A stretch of 64,000 bases of DNA from Mesotaenium endlicherianum (taxonomy: Eukaryota > Streptophyta > Zygnematophyceae > Zygnematales > Mesotaeniaceae): NCBI GenBank assembly GCA_009602735.1, contig WELA01003517.1, forward strand, positions 87,141 through 151,140, read 5' to 3'. A program made the position numbers and the translations under genes. Positions 11,501-21,389 of this stretch are shown piece after piece. Each line of letters begins with the position of its first letter. Position 1 is the first letter of the stretch. Below the pieces are notes generated by a model. That model was not told where the DNA came from and made no database searches. It worked only from the letters and a program-made list of their open reading frames with translations.

Positions 11501-13565
11501 TGCGCCTGCCGTCACCCATGCATTTCTCACCGACTTACAAGGCAGGCAGGCGGCTCTTTTTTCTTTAGGGGGTGTTTTTCTGCCAAGGGAGTGACCCTGC
11601 CGTCTGCTGCTGCTGCTGCCACTGCTGTCGCTGCTGATGCTGCCGCTATTGCTTCTCTGTGGCTGCTGCTGCTGCTAATGGTGGTCGGGGCAAGAGAGGG
11701 GGCGTGCAGGCGGCAGGTGCTGTGGATAGCACGGCAGGTGATCGAGCTGGGGGTGGGCGACGCCATCGACGACTTTCTGCTGGGCAAGATCCAGTGGCTG
11801 CGCCGCCCCGACACCGTCGTGGCCGCCATCCGCCTCGTCCGCCAGGTGTGCCTGGCCTGCCCCCCCCCCCCCGCACCTGCCCGCCCCTAGCTGGCGCACC
11901 GCCCTCACTCTGTCTGTCTGCTGTTTGCAACCTCTTACGGTCAGAGGTGAGGGGAAGGGAGGTCTAAGGGGAGAGCGGAAGGGAGGCAGGGAGGGTGGGA
12001 GCAACTGCAATGATGGCAGAGAGAGAGAGAGAGAGTGGGGTGTGGATCCAGGAGGTACAGGCAGGCCTCACAGGAACCGGAACTGGCACCCCCAGCACCT
12101 GCGCCAGCACGGGAACCACTTAAGTTGCGGCTGGCGTGAAGAGCTCCCCGTGCTGCATCCGCTCACCCACCCATGGGGCCATCCGAGTGGAGTGCAAACG
12201 GAGCTGAGCGTCTCTCCCTCTCTCGGCGTCTCTCTAGCTCTCCGTCTCCCCCTCTCGCTCTCCTCTCACCTCTCTGCTCCTTGCCCCCCTGCTTGCTGCA
12301 GTCTTTGTGGCCAGATGGCACGTTCTACACGCGCCACCCGAGCTTCACGCCGCCAACCCTGCCAACCGGCTCGGGCACAAGCGGTGGTTGGGCGGCGGCG
12401 TCAGCGGGGACGGCGGGCGCCGCCGATCCCCTCGGGGCTGCGGCGCCTGCGCTCACCTTTGAGCAGCACCTGCAGGCTGCGCGCCACGCCATGCTCGTCC
12501 GCGAGATGTTCTTGGGTGAGTCACACACGCGCGCACGAACACACACACACTGGGAGAGAGGGAGACAGAAACTGAGAATGAGACTGAGTGAGACAGTCTG
12601 AGACTGAGTGGGGGAAAGGGGAGAGAAGCAAAAAAGGAGCAGCCCCCCCGCCGCGCCGCTTCCTGCCCCATGCGTCCTGCGCCAACTGTCCGGCCTTTGC
12701 ATGTGTTGCCTTATTATTTTCCGTAATCTCAGTTTCTGGCCTTCTTCACTTAAGTTGACTCCCATTGGTTAAATCTTCAATGGGCTTTGATTTGATTTAA
12801 TCGATTGGGTTAATCGGAGCTGCTCTGACATATTCACACACGCCTACAACCACACCCGCGCCCACCCCCGCAAGCACACACCCACATCCACTGCACTCCC
12901 TCCGGATCCTTAGAGAGGTAGCAATAGGCTCGGCATTCTAACAGCGGGGCAGGAGGTGGGGGCAGATGCGGCGCCCACGGGGCTGGTGAGCCTGATCGGC
13001 GGCAAGGCGTACAAGCGCGGCGCCAAGGACCTCTACCACTTCTTGCAGGTGCGCCCCCCNCACACATGCGCGCGCTCGCAATGCATACACGAGCGGTGTG
13101 GCATCTGTCTGGGCTCTGCGGCGGATAGTGGTGGAGGGCTTACCGCCCTCTGCTCTTGTTGGTGGGATATGCAGAGCAGGCACGGAAACGAGTGGGGGGG
13201 AAAGTGGGTGGGGCGTCAGCGCAGCCTTAGAGCACAGACTGTTTCTGGTAGTGTGCTACGGAGGCGCTCTCGTTTTGCGTGGCCTGCTGGGGAGAACAGG
13301 AGGAGCTGACACTTGGCACTAGGGCCTCAACCAGAGGCACACAGTGTACATGCCTGTTGCCTATTGCCTGTTTCGATTCACTTGGTCTCAATCCATGGCC
13401 GCTGATGCTGGTCAAGTGTGGTGGCGTGGGCGGGTGGGCGGCTGCGGGCGGCAGTCGCCGGTGTGCGTGAAGCAGCTGGCGCACAGCCTGCTGGAGACAT
13501 GTGTCCTGGCGGCGTTTCCGGAGCTGAGCGCGCTCGTGGTCGACATCCGCCACCACAACATGTAG
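540..13565 (+). CDS. PXA-PX-Nexin_C (sorting nexin-like) protein, 3' part of gene, 12 exons
   Basis: Members of this family bind phosphoinositides through PX and act in endosomal or membrane-contact traffic (SNX13/14/19/25 and Mdm1 in other eukaryotes); plant homologues are little studied. Exons in phase: 540-2792, 3223-3964, 7905-8008, 8347-8494, 8824-8892, 9271-9316, 9754-10754, 11308-11387, 11710-11845, 12302-12515, 12945-13048, 13455-13565. They give 1668 residues without the N-terminus. Residues 1-10 (YINEMIV) look like the end of a PXA domain. The segment APEHLDNMWAMGRDY (about residues 225-240) matches a plant-family motif between PXA and PX. A linker of nearly 1000 residues rich in Ala, Gly, Ser and Gln follows, then PX at 999-1121, a second linker to 1454 and Nexin_C to 1668. 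All introns are GT-AG. A further small intron near 2071-2175 is possible, because a pyrimidine tract and CAG sit there. The third intron looks 3.1 kb too long because of the duplicated contig end. Confidence 0.85.
1176..4313 (+). repeat. First copy of an exact 3138-base direct duplication (assembly overlap)
   Basis: The block matches 4315-7452 at a constant offset of 3139 with no difference noticed, including introns and microsatellites. The two copies meet at one N (4314). Before 1176 and after 7452 the sequence is single-copy, and the gene continues only from the second copy. This is the pattern of two contigs with overlapping ends placed side by side instead of merged. The true locus is probably about 3.1 kb shorter. 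Confidence 0.85.
4314..4314. other. Single-N contig join
   Basis: One undetermined base lies between the two identical 3.1-kb copies. The base before it is the end of one contig overlap and the base after it is the start of the next. Similar one-N joins with short repeated flanks occur elsewhere in the window. Confidence 0.8.
4315..7452 (+). repeat. Second copy of the duplicated block
   Basis: This copy repeats exon parts 4315-5931 and 6362-7103 of the PX gene. Exon 6362-7103 followed by the intron 7104-7904 (about 800 bases) is the natural junction to the PX exons. Treat it as the same DNA as 1176-4313 and not as extra exons. Confidence 0.85.
7696..7745. repeat. (TG)n microsatellite in a PX-gene intron
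   Basis: A run of about 17 TG units (7696-7729) is followed by an imperfect continuation to about 7745. It lies in the intron just upstream of the first PX exon. Its apparent reading frames (Cys-Val runs) are meaningless. Confidence 0.95.
7905..9316 (+). CDS. PX domain exons of the sorting nexin-like gene
   Basis: Four exons (7905-8008, 8347-8494, 8824-8892, 9271-9316) encode the PX fold. It starts with VVGAHLVANHGESFVMYSVA, the first strands. Then comes the basic RRRYRSFEKLHRTL motif, in which the Arg-Arg-Tyr is the phosphoinositide-contacting signature, and the proline-rich loop KLPPKRFL. RRAQLDTYLQ is the conserved C-terminal helix and VAEYHEVWDFL the last helix. A 46-base exon encodes RYGSNMATSMITTLA and supplies the first base of the Val codon opening the next exon. 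This matches the plant order (…SKNYSFGKSSSVMRTLAVNVDDA) from memory of the Arabidopsis homologue. The key basic and proline residues are all present, so lipid binding is plausible. Confidence 0.85.
8505..8644. repeat. (CCTG)n tetranucleotide repeat in an intron inside the PX domain
   Basis: About 140 bases of mostly CCTG units, interspersed with CCCG, TCTG and CATG variants, begin ten bases after the donor of exon 8347-8494. The tract is strand-asymmetric and pyrimidine-rich on the + strand. Confidence 0.9.
9754..10754 (+). CDS. Large linker exon between PX and Nexin_C
   Basis: One 1001-base exon opens with the plant-like segment VNVDDAVGGALRHL, then becomes low complexity with Ala, Ser and Gly runs encoded by GCN and AGC repeats. 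Short recognisable patches remain, including LKAYYEDDTLSDDG and the end ADELGAIPLE. The exon starts with two bases that complete a Val codon split with the 46-base exon, and it ends in phase 0. The linker is longer than the roughly 200 residues expected from land-plant homologues. It is most likely disordered. Confidence 0.8.
11308..13565 (+). CDS. Nexin_C domain exons and stop codon
   Basis: Five exons (11308-11387, 11710-11845, 12302-12515, 12945-13048, 13455-13565) encode the C-terminal sorting-nexin domain. Recognisable segments in order are LSAPVLNLVNTVFQLHKRGW, RQVLWIARQVIELGVGDA, IDDFLLGKIQWLRRPDTVV, LWPDGTFYTRHPSF, FEQHLQAARHAMLVREMFL, PTGLVSLIGGKAYKRGAKDL and CVKQLAHSLLETCVLAAFPE. 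Each has a clear counterpart at the same place in plant PX proteins. The protein ends in DIRHHNM. Exon phases fit throughout when the fourth exon starts at 12945. The intron 13049-13454 contains a single N at 13060. Confidence 0.85.
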
Positions 13566-15376
13566 CGGCTGCTGCTGCTGCTGGTCCTACTCCTCCTCCT
13601 CCTCCTCCTCCTCCGCCTCTTTTGGCTCGCTGGGCGCAAGCAGCAGCGGCAGCAGCAGAGGCAGCCGCAGAGGCAGCAGCAGCGGCCTCAGCGGCGCAGC
13701 TGAGCTCTGCCATTGCTCTGCTAGTACTGCATGTACAGTTCTCATATTTAATAGTTATAAGATCTTATTCAGTGCTAAAGGAGTCCTCCATTGGTCCCTG
13801 GTCTCTGTAGATGTCCCTGGTGGGAGGGGGGGGGGCTGCTTGGAGCATGAGGCATGCTCTGCTGGTGTCAGCGTTGCATACATTTCTTACAAGTTACGCA
13901 TGTTTTGCTTGAGGCAGCGCATGCAGATTTAGGGGGGGCAGCACATGCAGGTCCGGGGGGATGCCCCACCGTCAGTGACTGCTGACACCTCTGCTTACTA
14001 CATATATACGCTATGGTATAAGCCTGTATACATATAATATATCTCTATGGATATGATCCTAATGACTGCCAGTAGGATTGCAAGTCATGTTTGTGCCCAG
14101 GAGGCACTAGGCACTAATATATTAGTAACCAGTATATAAGGAATAGCCCGTGAAGGCAATTATGTATGACAGTATCTGGTACATATATTCTTTTCATCAA
14201 AGCAGAAGTTTGTACGCACAAGTTTTGCCGGCATTAATTGCCAAGTGGCTACACCATATGTTATGTTCATGGCAAGTACCGTGCGGGCTTGAAAAGACAG
14301 GTGGCATCCTCCAGGACTCTTACAAGTGCTCGTAAAGCTCACGAACAATTAGATGGAAGTTGTATACGCCGGGACTTCTTCTGGCAATTAACTGGACCCC
14401 AATGGGATGAGCTAGTGCCGCGACATATTTTTTGCATCTGAAAAAATTCCTCGAGAAGTTTCAATCCGGGCTTGATGACAAAGTATAAGGGCTGCATTGA
14501 AAGGCTGAAGTGGTGTTACCGGCAGCCAGGAGTGCTTCCACATCTCATTCCTTGCTGGTGCCCAAAGGTTGCCATGCATGTAAAAGCCAGCTGGCTAAGT
14601 TAGGTTCTTTACTATGATGCATTTGAGCGTGACACCCATGCCAAGGCAAGTGGATGCATATTTAGAGACACACACATGCATGAATACGTATCTGTATAAA
14701 TGTAAACACGCGATACTGGGCAATTTGACTCCTTTAGTGGTCAGCGCACATCAGCTACAAGGATATAACGAGCCCCTATTGCACCTGCAGCAGGGCCAAC
14801 CATTGTAAGGTTGACATCAACTGGGGATTGCCACATGCATGAGCAAGTATATTTCTTGAGACGATACGAATCTCTCATAAATTCCTTACTGTAGACATCC
14901 CATTCGCTCTACTATATCTTTGGGACCCATTCTATATTGAATTGACATTACATGAGGGGGCCGCAAACTCACCCTCACAAAGCGCCCCGAACCACGACAA
15001 CATAATACAACATCCACACAAAGCGACGCAAGCCGTCGGTGTAACCACAAATTGGAATATTAATTGTCGAAGTGACCAGGCAAGGTGAACCCTCACTTGC
15101 CATCGCTGGCACGGAATCAACCTGCATCTGACAAGAATGTCCAAAAACAAGTGAGCGACAAATGATGACTTCCCTCGCATGGGCGGACTCATCCTTGCCA
15201 TTGCCTTTGCCCTCTCTGCTCCTCGCCATGCCCAATATCCTCACATTAAGCCACCAGCGGCCATCATTTGCACTGACCAAACCAAGTCATCAAAACAAAT
15301 TGGGCCTCTTACTCAATTTCTCACCAAGGTGAGACAAAGAGTAACTTCAACACCAATAAAAGTAATGTTCCTTCAA
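13566..15376. other. 3' flank of the PX gene; no supportable gene
   Basis: The first 150 bases are the probable 3' UTR, with a (TCC)n run at 13591-13617 and CAG/GCA repeats to about 13700. From about 13720 the base composition falls to AT-richer DNA with scattered TATATA stretches. Open frames here are below 105 codons and resemble no family I know. One minus-strand frame (14975-15280) is mildly protein-like but has no motif. The stretch ends at the Copia target-site duplication. Confidence 0.6.
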
Positions 15377-15381
15377 GAGTG

Positions 15382-15839
15382 TGTCGACTATATCTAGACT
15401 TCACAAGTCAACTTACTGACGTCGGTTATATGTCGGTCGCACGTGTTCACACGTGTGATTTCACGTGCTAAGTCAAACTTGCTAGTCAGTTTAGCTATTT
15501 GTGTTCACACTATGAAATAAAGAGTTGAGCTAGTCTTTCATGACAGTTAGCAACTTGTGAGTGCATTTATATAATCTCGAGAGTTAGAGATTCTAGATAG
15601 ATTCTAGATATTGCAGATTCTAGCTTTTAGCATTTCACAAGTTTTAGAAGTTGCAGTTTATCTGATCCATTCATTTTATGCACATAGATGTTATACTAGT
15701 TAAATCCTAGTTAGCCTCCGCTAAGTATAAAAGCAAGAGAACAAGATGTAAACAATCGGTCAAGAAAAGTTTATCATTTCTCCAATCAAGTCTTATAAAA
15801 ATTCTATTAGAGAAGTCTAAATACTTCATTCTTCTAACA
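15382..15839 (+). repeat. Copia 5' LTR
   Basis: This 458-base LTR starts TGTCGACTAT and ends ACA next to the primer-binding site. It contains three CACGTG boxes at 15440-15467 and a TATAAAAG box at 15726-15733, and pairs with 53956-54395. Confidence 0.93.
15440..15467 (+). promoter_or_regulatory. Triple G-box (CACGTG) cluster in the Copia LTR
   Basis: CACGTG occurs at 15440-15445, 15450-15455 (inside the 10-base palindrome CACACGTGTG) and 15462-15467, about 260 bases upstream of the TATA box of the LTR. All three recur in the other LTR (54014-54041) although the LTRs have diverged. In plants and algae G-boxes are bound by bZIP and bHLH factors; that this promoter uses them is inference. Confidence 0.6.
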
Positions 15840-15902
15840 TGGTATCGGAGCACTGATCTCCTACAAAGCACATCAAAACTTTCAGCACATATTTTCTACA
15901 CA

Positions 15903-17216
15903 ATGGCTGAAACGGACAAGTCTGATGACTCACTTATCAAAGGACTTGGAATTGAGAAATTTGATGGCATTGACTTTGATACATGGAGATGGCATCTTCA
16001 AGTACAACTTGAGGCTGTTGGTCTCTAGAAATTTTTTCACCAAGATGTTCCAGATCCTCTTCCAACTGCCAACAACTTTGCCAAACACATGAAAGACAAA
16101 GGCTTTGCATTAGCTCTTCTTTCTAGAGGATTAACTATGGAGCATCTCAAGTTGATCAAACATGTCAAAGATCCACATAAGGCATGGACCACTCTAGTGA
16201 ACTATTTTGCTCCTAACAATATTGCTCAGCAACGCTTGTACATATCACAGCTCAACAACATGAGCAAGCAAGTGGATGAGTCTATGGAAATATTTGTCCT
16301 CAGATTCAAGGACATTCTGAATTTACTCAAAGGCATTGCTCCCAACATACAAGAGGATGAAGTGCTGTCAACATTTATGGGCAATCTAAATGATCCAAAT
16401 ATCAACAACACATATAGAACTCTACCTGCAGAGCGTACCTTTGAAGGTCTCTCCAAGCAGCTGATCATTAATGACAAGCAACGTCTTGCAAATGAGTCCC
16501 ACTCTGAGCAGGCCCTGTATACACAACAAAAAGGAAAACAACCCTTTCCCAAGACAATTACTACTGGACCTTCCTCAGGCTCTGGATCTCCTTCCACAGA
16601 ACCAGATCAAGGACAAACATCTTCCAGACCACAGTGCAGATACTGCAAGGAAACCTGCTGGAAGTTGGTTGGCAAACCTCCACAACAGGCTACAGCTCAT
16701 ATGGCTACTTCTACATCCACATCAGAACCTGCTTTGGCTAACTATCTATCCAATACTCACCTTATGGTGGCAGCTCTCATCAGCAACAATACTCCACATC
16801 CCTCTTGGGTCTTGGTTTCAGGTGCTTCCTGTCACATGTGTCCCATCCGAAAAGGGTTTGACACTCTGACTGAACTTAATCCTCCAGAACAGATTCAACT
16901 TGGAGACAAATCCCTGGTTCCAGCCACCCATAAAGGAACAATGTCAGTGCTATTCTACAATCAAGACAAGGCCCCTCACTCCATTCTCCTTCGAGATGTT
17001 GTTCTGGTCCCTCAGCTTGGCCACAATCTAGTCAGTGTTAAACACTGTGCAAAGGCAGGCGCTCATTTCCACTTTTATGGCGAACATTGTACCACTTCCA
17101 AGGTTGGACAACACATTGGCGCTGCAAGTGGCCAAGGCAATCGTTATGATCTGCGCTGCAAAGCTCAGAGATCTACAAAGACTACAACACCCTATGCTCC
17201 AGCAGCTCTGATCTGA
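15903..17216 (+). pseudogene. Copia gag and protease region (fossil)
   Basis: The gag region begins MAETDKSDDSLIKGLGIEKF and contains the UBN2-type gag core (HMKDKGFALALLSRGL…AWTTLVNYF). A degenerate CCHC-type stretch (CRYCK) and a protease-like SGASCHM segment follow. This is the standard start of a Ty1/Copia polyprotein. It is interrupted as part of a broken element. Confidence 0.8.
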
Positions 17217-18332
17217 GATCTCCACTACAGCCAATCCCACCAATCTATGGCATCGCAGATTTGGACACTTACCATTACCAGCCTTGGCCCTTCTCCAACA
17301 ATACAGTATGGTCATCGGCCTCCCAGATCCTCCCTTCTCCACCAAGGAAGAACATTGCACCACCTGCCAACACAGCCGACACCACAGAGATCCCTTTCCT
17401 CTCAACAATACCAGAGCAGCCCAATCTCTGGATCTCATTCACTCAGACATTGCTGGACTTATGAAGACCACAGCCTTGGAAGGCAGCAACTATTTTCTCA
17501 CAATTTTGGACGACTACTCCAAATATCCCACAGTCATCTGCTTCAGCAATAACTCTACAGCTCTGGAAGCCTTTAAGAACTTTGCTCAACATGTGGAGAC
17601 TCAATTTGGGAGACCCATTAAGGCTCTCAAGACTGACAATGGAGGCAAATATACCTCTACTGCCTTCAAGCAATTTTGTTCTTCAAAAGGCATCGACCAT
17701 CAATTTACAATCCCATATACTCCTCAGCAGAATGGCAGAGCTGAACGTCTCAATCGCACTCTTGTAGAAAAAGCCAGAGCCCTTCTTATTGACCAGCAGC
17801 TTCCTCTCAAATTTTGGGCTGAAGCAATCTATACAAGTGCTTACCTCTTGGCCAGTTCCCCTTCATCTATCCTCCAAAACCAGACCTCTTATGAAGCCTG
17901 GCATGGCCACAAACCTTCAGCCAATCATCTCAGAGTCTTTGGCAGCCCAGCCTTTGTTTACATTCCCAAGCAATTTCGCAAAAAGTTTTCCCCCACTAGC
18001 ACTTCCAAAATTTTCATTGGCTATTCCTCTAACTCCACAGCCTACAAGCTATTTGATCCAGCCACCAACAAGTGCCAAATCTTGCGAGATGTGATCTTCA
18101 ACAAATCTACAACACTTCCAAACATTTCTCCTACCTCAGTCATTCCAATTCTCTCCTTATCTGATGACTCCCCAGTTCCCTCTCCAGTTGGCACACCAAT
18201 GACACCACCAAGATCTCCACCAGTTACCCTGGTCCCTCCTCTTGCCCCTCAGCAGCCCAACACTACAAATACTCTTACTTCAGGCTCAGCCCAGCACAAC
18301 TCTCCACTAGATCCCACTCACTTGTTCTCCAC
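17217..18332 (+). pseudogene. Copia integrase region (fossil)
   Basis: The integrase core includes LDLIHSDIAG, LTILDDYSKY, LKTDNGGKY and IPYTPQQNGRAERLNRTLVE, the catalytic Asp-Asp-Glu surroundings of Copia integrases. A Ser/Thr/Pro-rich tail follows. The region ends where Gypsy A was inserted, at the TCCAC duplication. Confidence 0.85.
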
Positions 18333-18337
18333 TCCAC

Positions 18338-19055
18338 TGTAATGAATCAGTGTATTGGTAGATATAATAATCATTTATATATAGTAGTTAATTAAGTTCA
18401 GCTTGTTGAACTATAGTTAATGTTCAGTCTGTTGGACCATATAATTATCAGTTAAATGACTCAGCCGAGAGCAGCAAGCTGAAGTCAATTTAGGTCAGCT
18501 TTGCTGACACATTCTTTGACAGCCAACTGACTTCCGTACTCGGTAGCAGCGAACTGCCTAGACATGCATCTAAGTGTGATATGCTAGATGAATGGCCAAA
18601 TGACATCCTTGGGATGGATGGCGATTCGGGATGATGGGAGATGGCGGTGAATTTGGTTAACCGAGGTCCTACCCACGTGGCTAACTCCCGGGTAGGAGGT
18701 GCCATCGCACTTGCCGTTGAACAGTAACTCATTCCATGTACATAGGCTAGACATTGCTCTCGAGTTCGGCATTTGGAAACGAGGCCAACTCTCTTGTACT
18801 GCTTACTGGGAGAAATCTGAATTCCAGGCGAGAAGCCATTGATACGCATTGTCTTCTAGCCTTGCTTATATATGAGTTTACTGATTGCATTATCAAATGC
18901 GAGTTTACTTGCATTTGACTTGCGAGTATTGTCCACTGCTAGTGTGTTGTCTTTTGCTGATTAATCAGTTAACAGAAAATACCATAAAGATTACTCGCTG
19001 ACATAAAGATCTTCATTAATTGTTAATCGCTTACTGGTAAGTCAATTCAATTCAA
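18338..19055 (+). repeat. Gypsy A 5' LTR
   Basis: This 718-base LTR starts TGTAATGAATCAG and is followed directly by the primer-binding site TGGTATTGGAGCA. It pairs with 50138-50851. Confidence 0.92.
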
Positions 19056-19089
19056 TGGTATTGGAGCAATTATCACACTCTTCTTTGTA

Positions 19090-20634
19090 TGGTAAGGACA
19101 AGGTCTCAAACTAGCAACTCCCGAGACATGAAGAACCAGGATAACGAGAATGTCGAAAAACCAGGCTGAAAGCCATGTAGCGGGAACTCGTACTTATTCT
19201 GAAGCAGTGGCGGATACTGCAGCTAGAGAGGCTGCAGATGAGGCAGCTGCTACTGCCGCTGTCGCAGCACAGCAAGCTGAGGAGGAGAGAGTCAGATTAC
19301 AAGCCGAACGATTGGCAAAAGCTGCTGAAGATGCAGAAAGGAGGGAAGGACAGCCAGCGGACGAGCGCACTGTCGACGAACTTGTGGCAGCAAGGGCCAA
19401 TGTTCTGAACCACCTCCTGCTGTGCAACTCAATGTACCTCTAGGTCAAATTTGTGACCGGCTGAATGCAGCAGGAATTGTTGCTGCAGGGGCGAGAGGGA
19501 CTGTTGCGGACACTACTCAGCGAGTGGATGCCACTGCTGCTACTGCATTTGCTGGACTTCCACCTCAGAGTGTAGATTTGAAAGCATTATTGGTGCAAAT
19601 GGAATCGCAAATGGCGAGCATGAACCAGTCCCAACAGGAGGACAAAAGAATCATAATGTTTTTGTTGCGTAACAGAGACCAGCTGGGTTCTCAAACCACT
19701 GGTGGTGGTGGCAGAGGGCCTAGTAAGCCTAAGCCAAAGCCTCCCCACGACTATGATCCACAGGGAAACAAAAAGTATTATCTGATCAAGTTTCTCGCTG
19801 ATGTTGAGCAGTGGCTGGAGAACTACCCAATATTGCAGGATTACGAGAAGGTCAGGCACACTGGTGCTCTACTGAAAGGTAGTGCAGCAAATTGGTGGCT
19901 GTATTGGAAAGGAGAGCGTAAGGGTCAACAACCCGGTGACCCTACTTGGGTAGAGTTTGTCAAGAAACTGCATGAGAAGTTTGATGTCATCAATCAGCAG
20001 GCTAAAGCTATCTATGCAATGATCTCCTTGACATTGAAGCAGACCACTTCAGTTGCTGAGTTTGCTCAAAAGCTTCAGGAGAACATGATGAAATAGCCGG
20101 ACTTGCCGGAGCCGTATAGGATAGCATACTTCAGGTATGGCTTGAAATCCGAAGTCTCAGGTCATTTTGCTGAAAAGAAATATGAGAAACTGGCTGACTT
20201 GATCCAGGATGCTGATGCCTTGGATCAACATCCATTCAAGCACAAGCGCCAGAGTAGTGCTTTGGTGTCTAAGATTGCCAAAAAGCCCAACGGTTCCTAC
20301 AATGCAATTGAAGGAGACCAGGCTGAGGACAATCAGAGTGATGAGTATGAGTATGAGTATAATGGTATGCAGCCAAGAGGGAAAGGTGGTTACTCTCGAG
20401 GTGGCTATGGAAGAGGTGGTGGTAGGACTAAGTTGAGACCAGCCTCAGCAGAATCTATTTGCTTCCATTTCCTTGAGACACTCCCGATTCTATGTGCAAC
20501 AACCTAGTAGGTGTAGGTCTGATCTTACGTCTTTGATAAGCAAGGTTCAAAAAGTACTCCTGTACTTCTAGCAGGTAATTGGGATCGAACAGATGTCGGT
20601 AAATTTGCTTGTAATCTAAATCATGGTGCCAGCA
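19090..20634 (+). pseudogene. Gypsy A gag region (fossil)
   Basis: The sequence follows the gag of copies B and C, with an Ala/Glu-rich start and the capsid-like core [20 protein letters not shown] and GSAANWWLYW. It ends in a Gly/Arg-rich stretch ([11 protein letters not shown]) before the zinc knuckle. It is decayed, and Gypsy B is inserted before its end; the zinc-knuckle end lies at 29544-29640. An unrelated insertion of about 160 bases sits at 20470-20627. Confidence 0.8.
20470..20627 (-). other. About 160-base foreign insertion in Gypsy A, possibly a SINE remnant
   Basis: This stretch has no counterpart in the gag of copies B and C at the zinc-knuckle position. On the minus strand it contains GTTCGATCCC (complement of 20581-20590), close to the polymerase III B-box of tRNA-derived SINEs. 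No convincing A-box, tail or clean target duplication was seen. The identity is uncertain. Confidence 0.3.
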
Positions 20635-21355
20635 TGAAATGAATCAGTATACTGGTTGACATAATATTCATTTAAATAATATAGTTAAATAAGTTCAGCC
20701 TGCTGAACTCTAGTTAACAATCAGTCTGCTGGACTTTATACTTAATATCAGTTTAATGACTCAGGCCGGAAGTAGCAGGCTGAGGTCACCTTAAGTCAGC
20801 TTGCTGACACATTCTTTGACAGCCAGCTGACTTCCGTACTCGGTAGCAGCGAACTGCCTCGATATGCATCTAAGTGTGGTATGCTAGATGAATGGCCAGA
20901 CGACATCCCTATGATGGGTGGCGATTCGGGATGATGGGAGATGACGGTGGATTTGGTTAACCGAGGTCCTACAACCGTGGTTAACTCTCGGGTAGGCGGT
21001 GCCATCGCACTGACCGTTGAACAGTAAACTCATTCCATGTACATATGCTAGGCATTGCTCTCTAGTTCGGCATTCGGAAACGAGGCCAACTCTCTTGTAC
21101 AGCTTACTGAGAGAGATCTGAATCCAAGGCGAGAAGCCATTGATACGCACTGTCTTCTAACCTTGCTTATGTATGAGTTTACTGATTGGCATTATTGATG
21201 CTAGTTTACTCGCATTTGACTTACGAGTATTATTCCCTGCTAGTGTACTGTCCTTTGCCGTTTAACTAGTTAACGGAAATACCATAAAGATTACTTGCTG
21301 ATATAAAGGTCTTTATTAATTGTTAATCGCCTATTTGGTAAGTCGATTCATTTCA
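20635..21355 (+). repeat. Gypsy B 5' LTR
   Basis: This 721-base LTR starts TGAAATGAATCAG and ends GATTCATTTCA. It carries inverted repeats such as GTTCAGCCTGCTGAAC (20693-20708) and GTCAGCTTGCTGAC (20795-20808). It pairs with 28822-29543. Confidence 0.93.
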
Positions 21356-21389
21356 GTGGTATCGGAGCAGTTATCACAGTCTTCTTTGT

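Noticed and set aside
14932-15280. Minus-strand frames of about 90-100 codons as a gene
   Set aside because: No recognisable domain, no start or splice context that stands out, and two frames compete over the same stretch.
18490-18849. Minus-strand frames repeated in every Gypsy LTR (about 88-119 codons)
   Set aside because: They lie inside the LTRs and recur only because the LTR is repeated; no protein family is matched.
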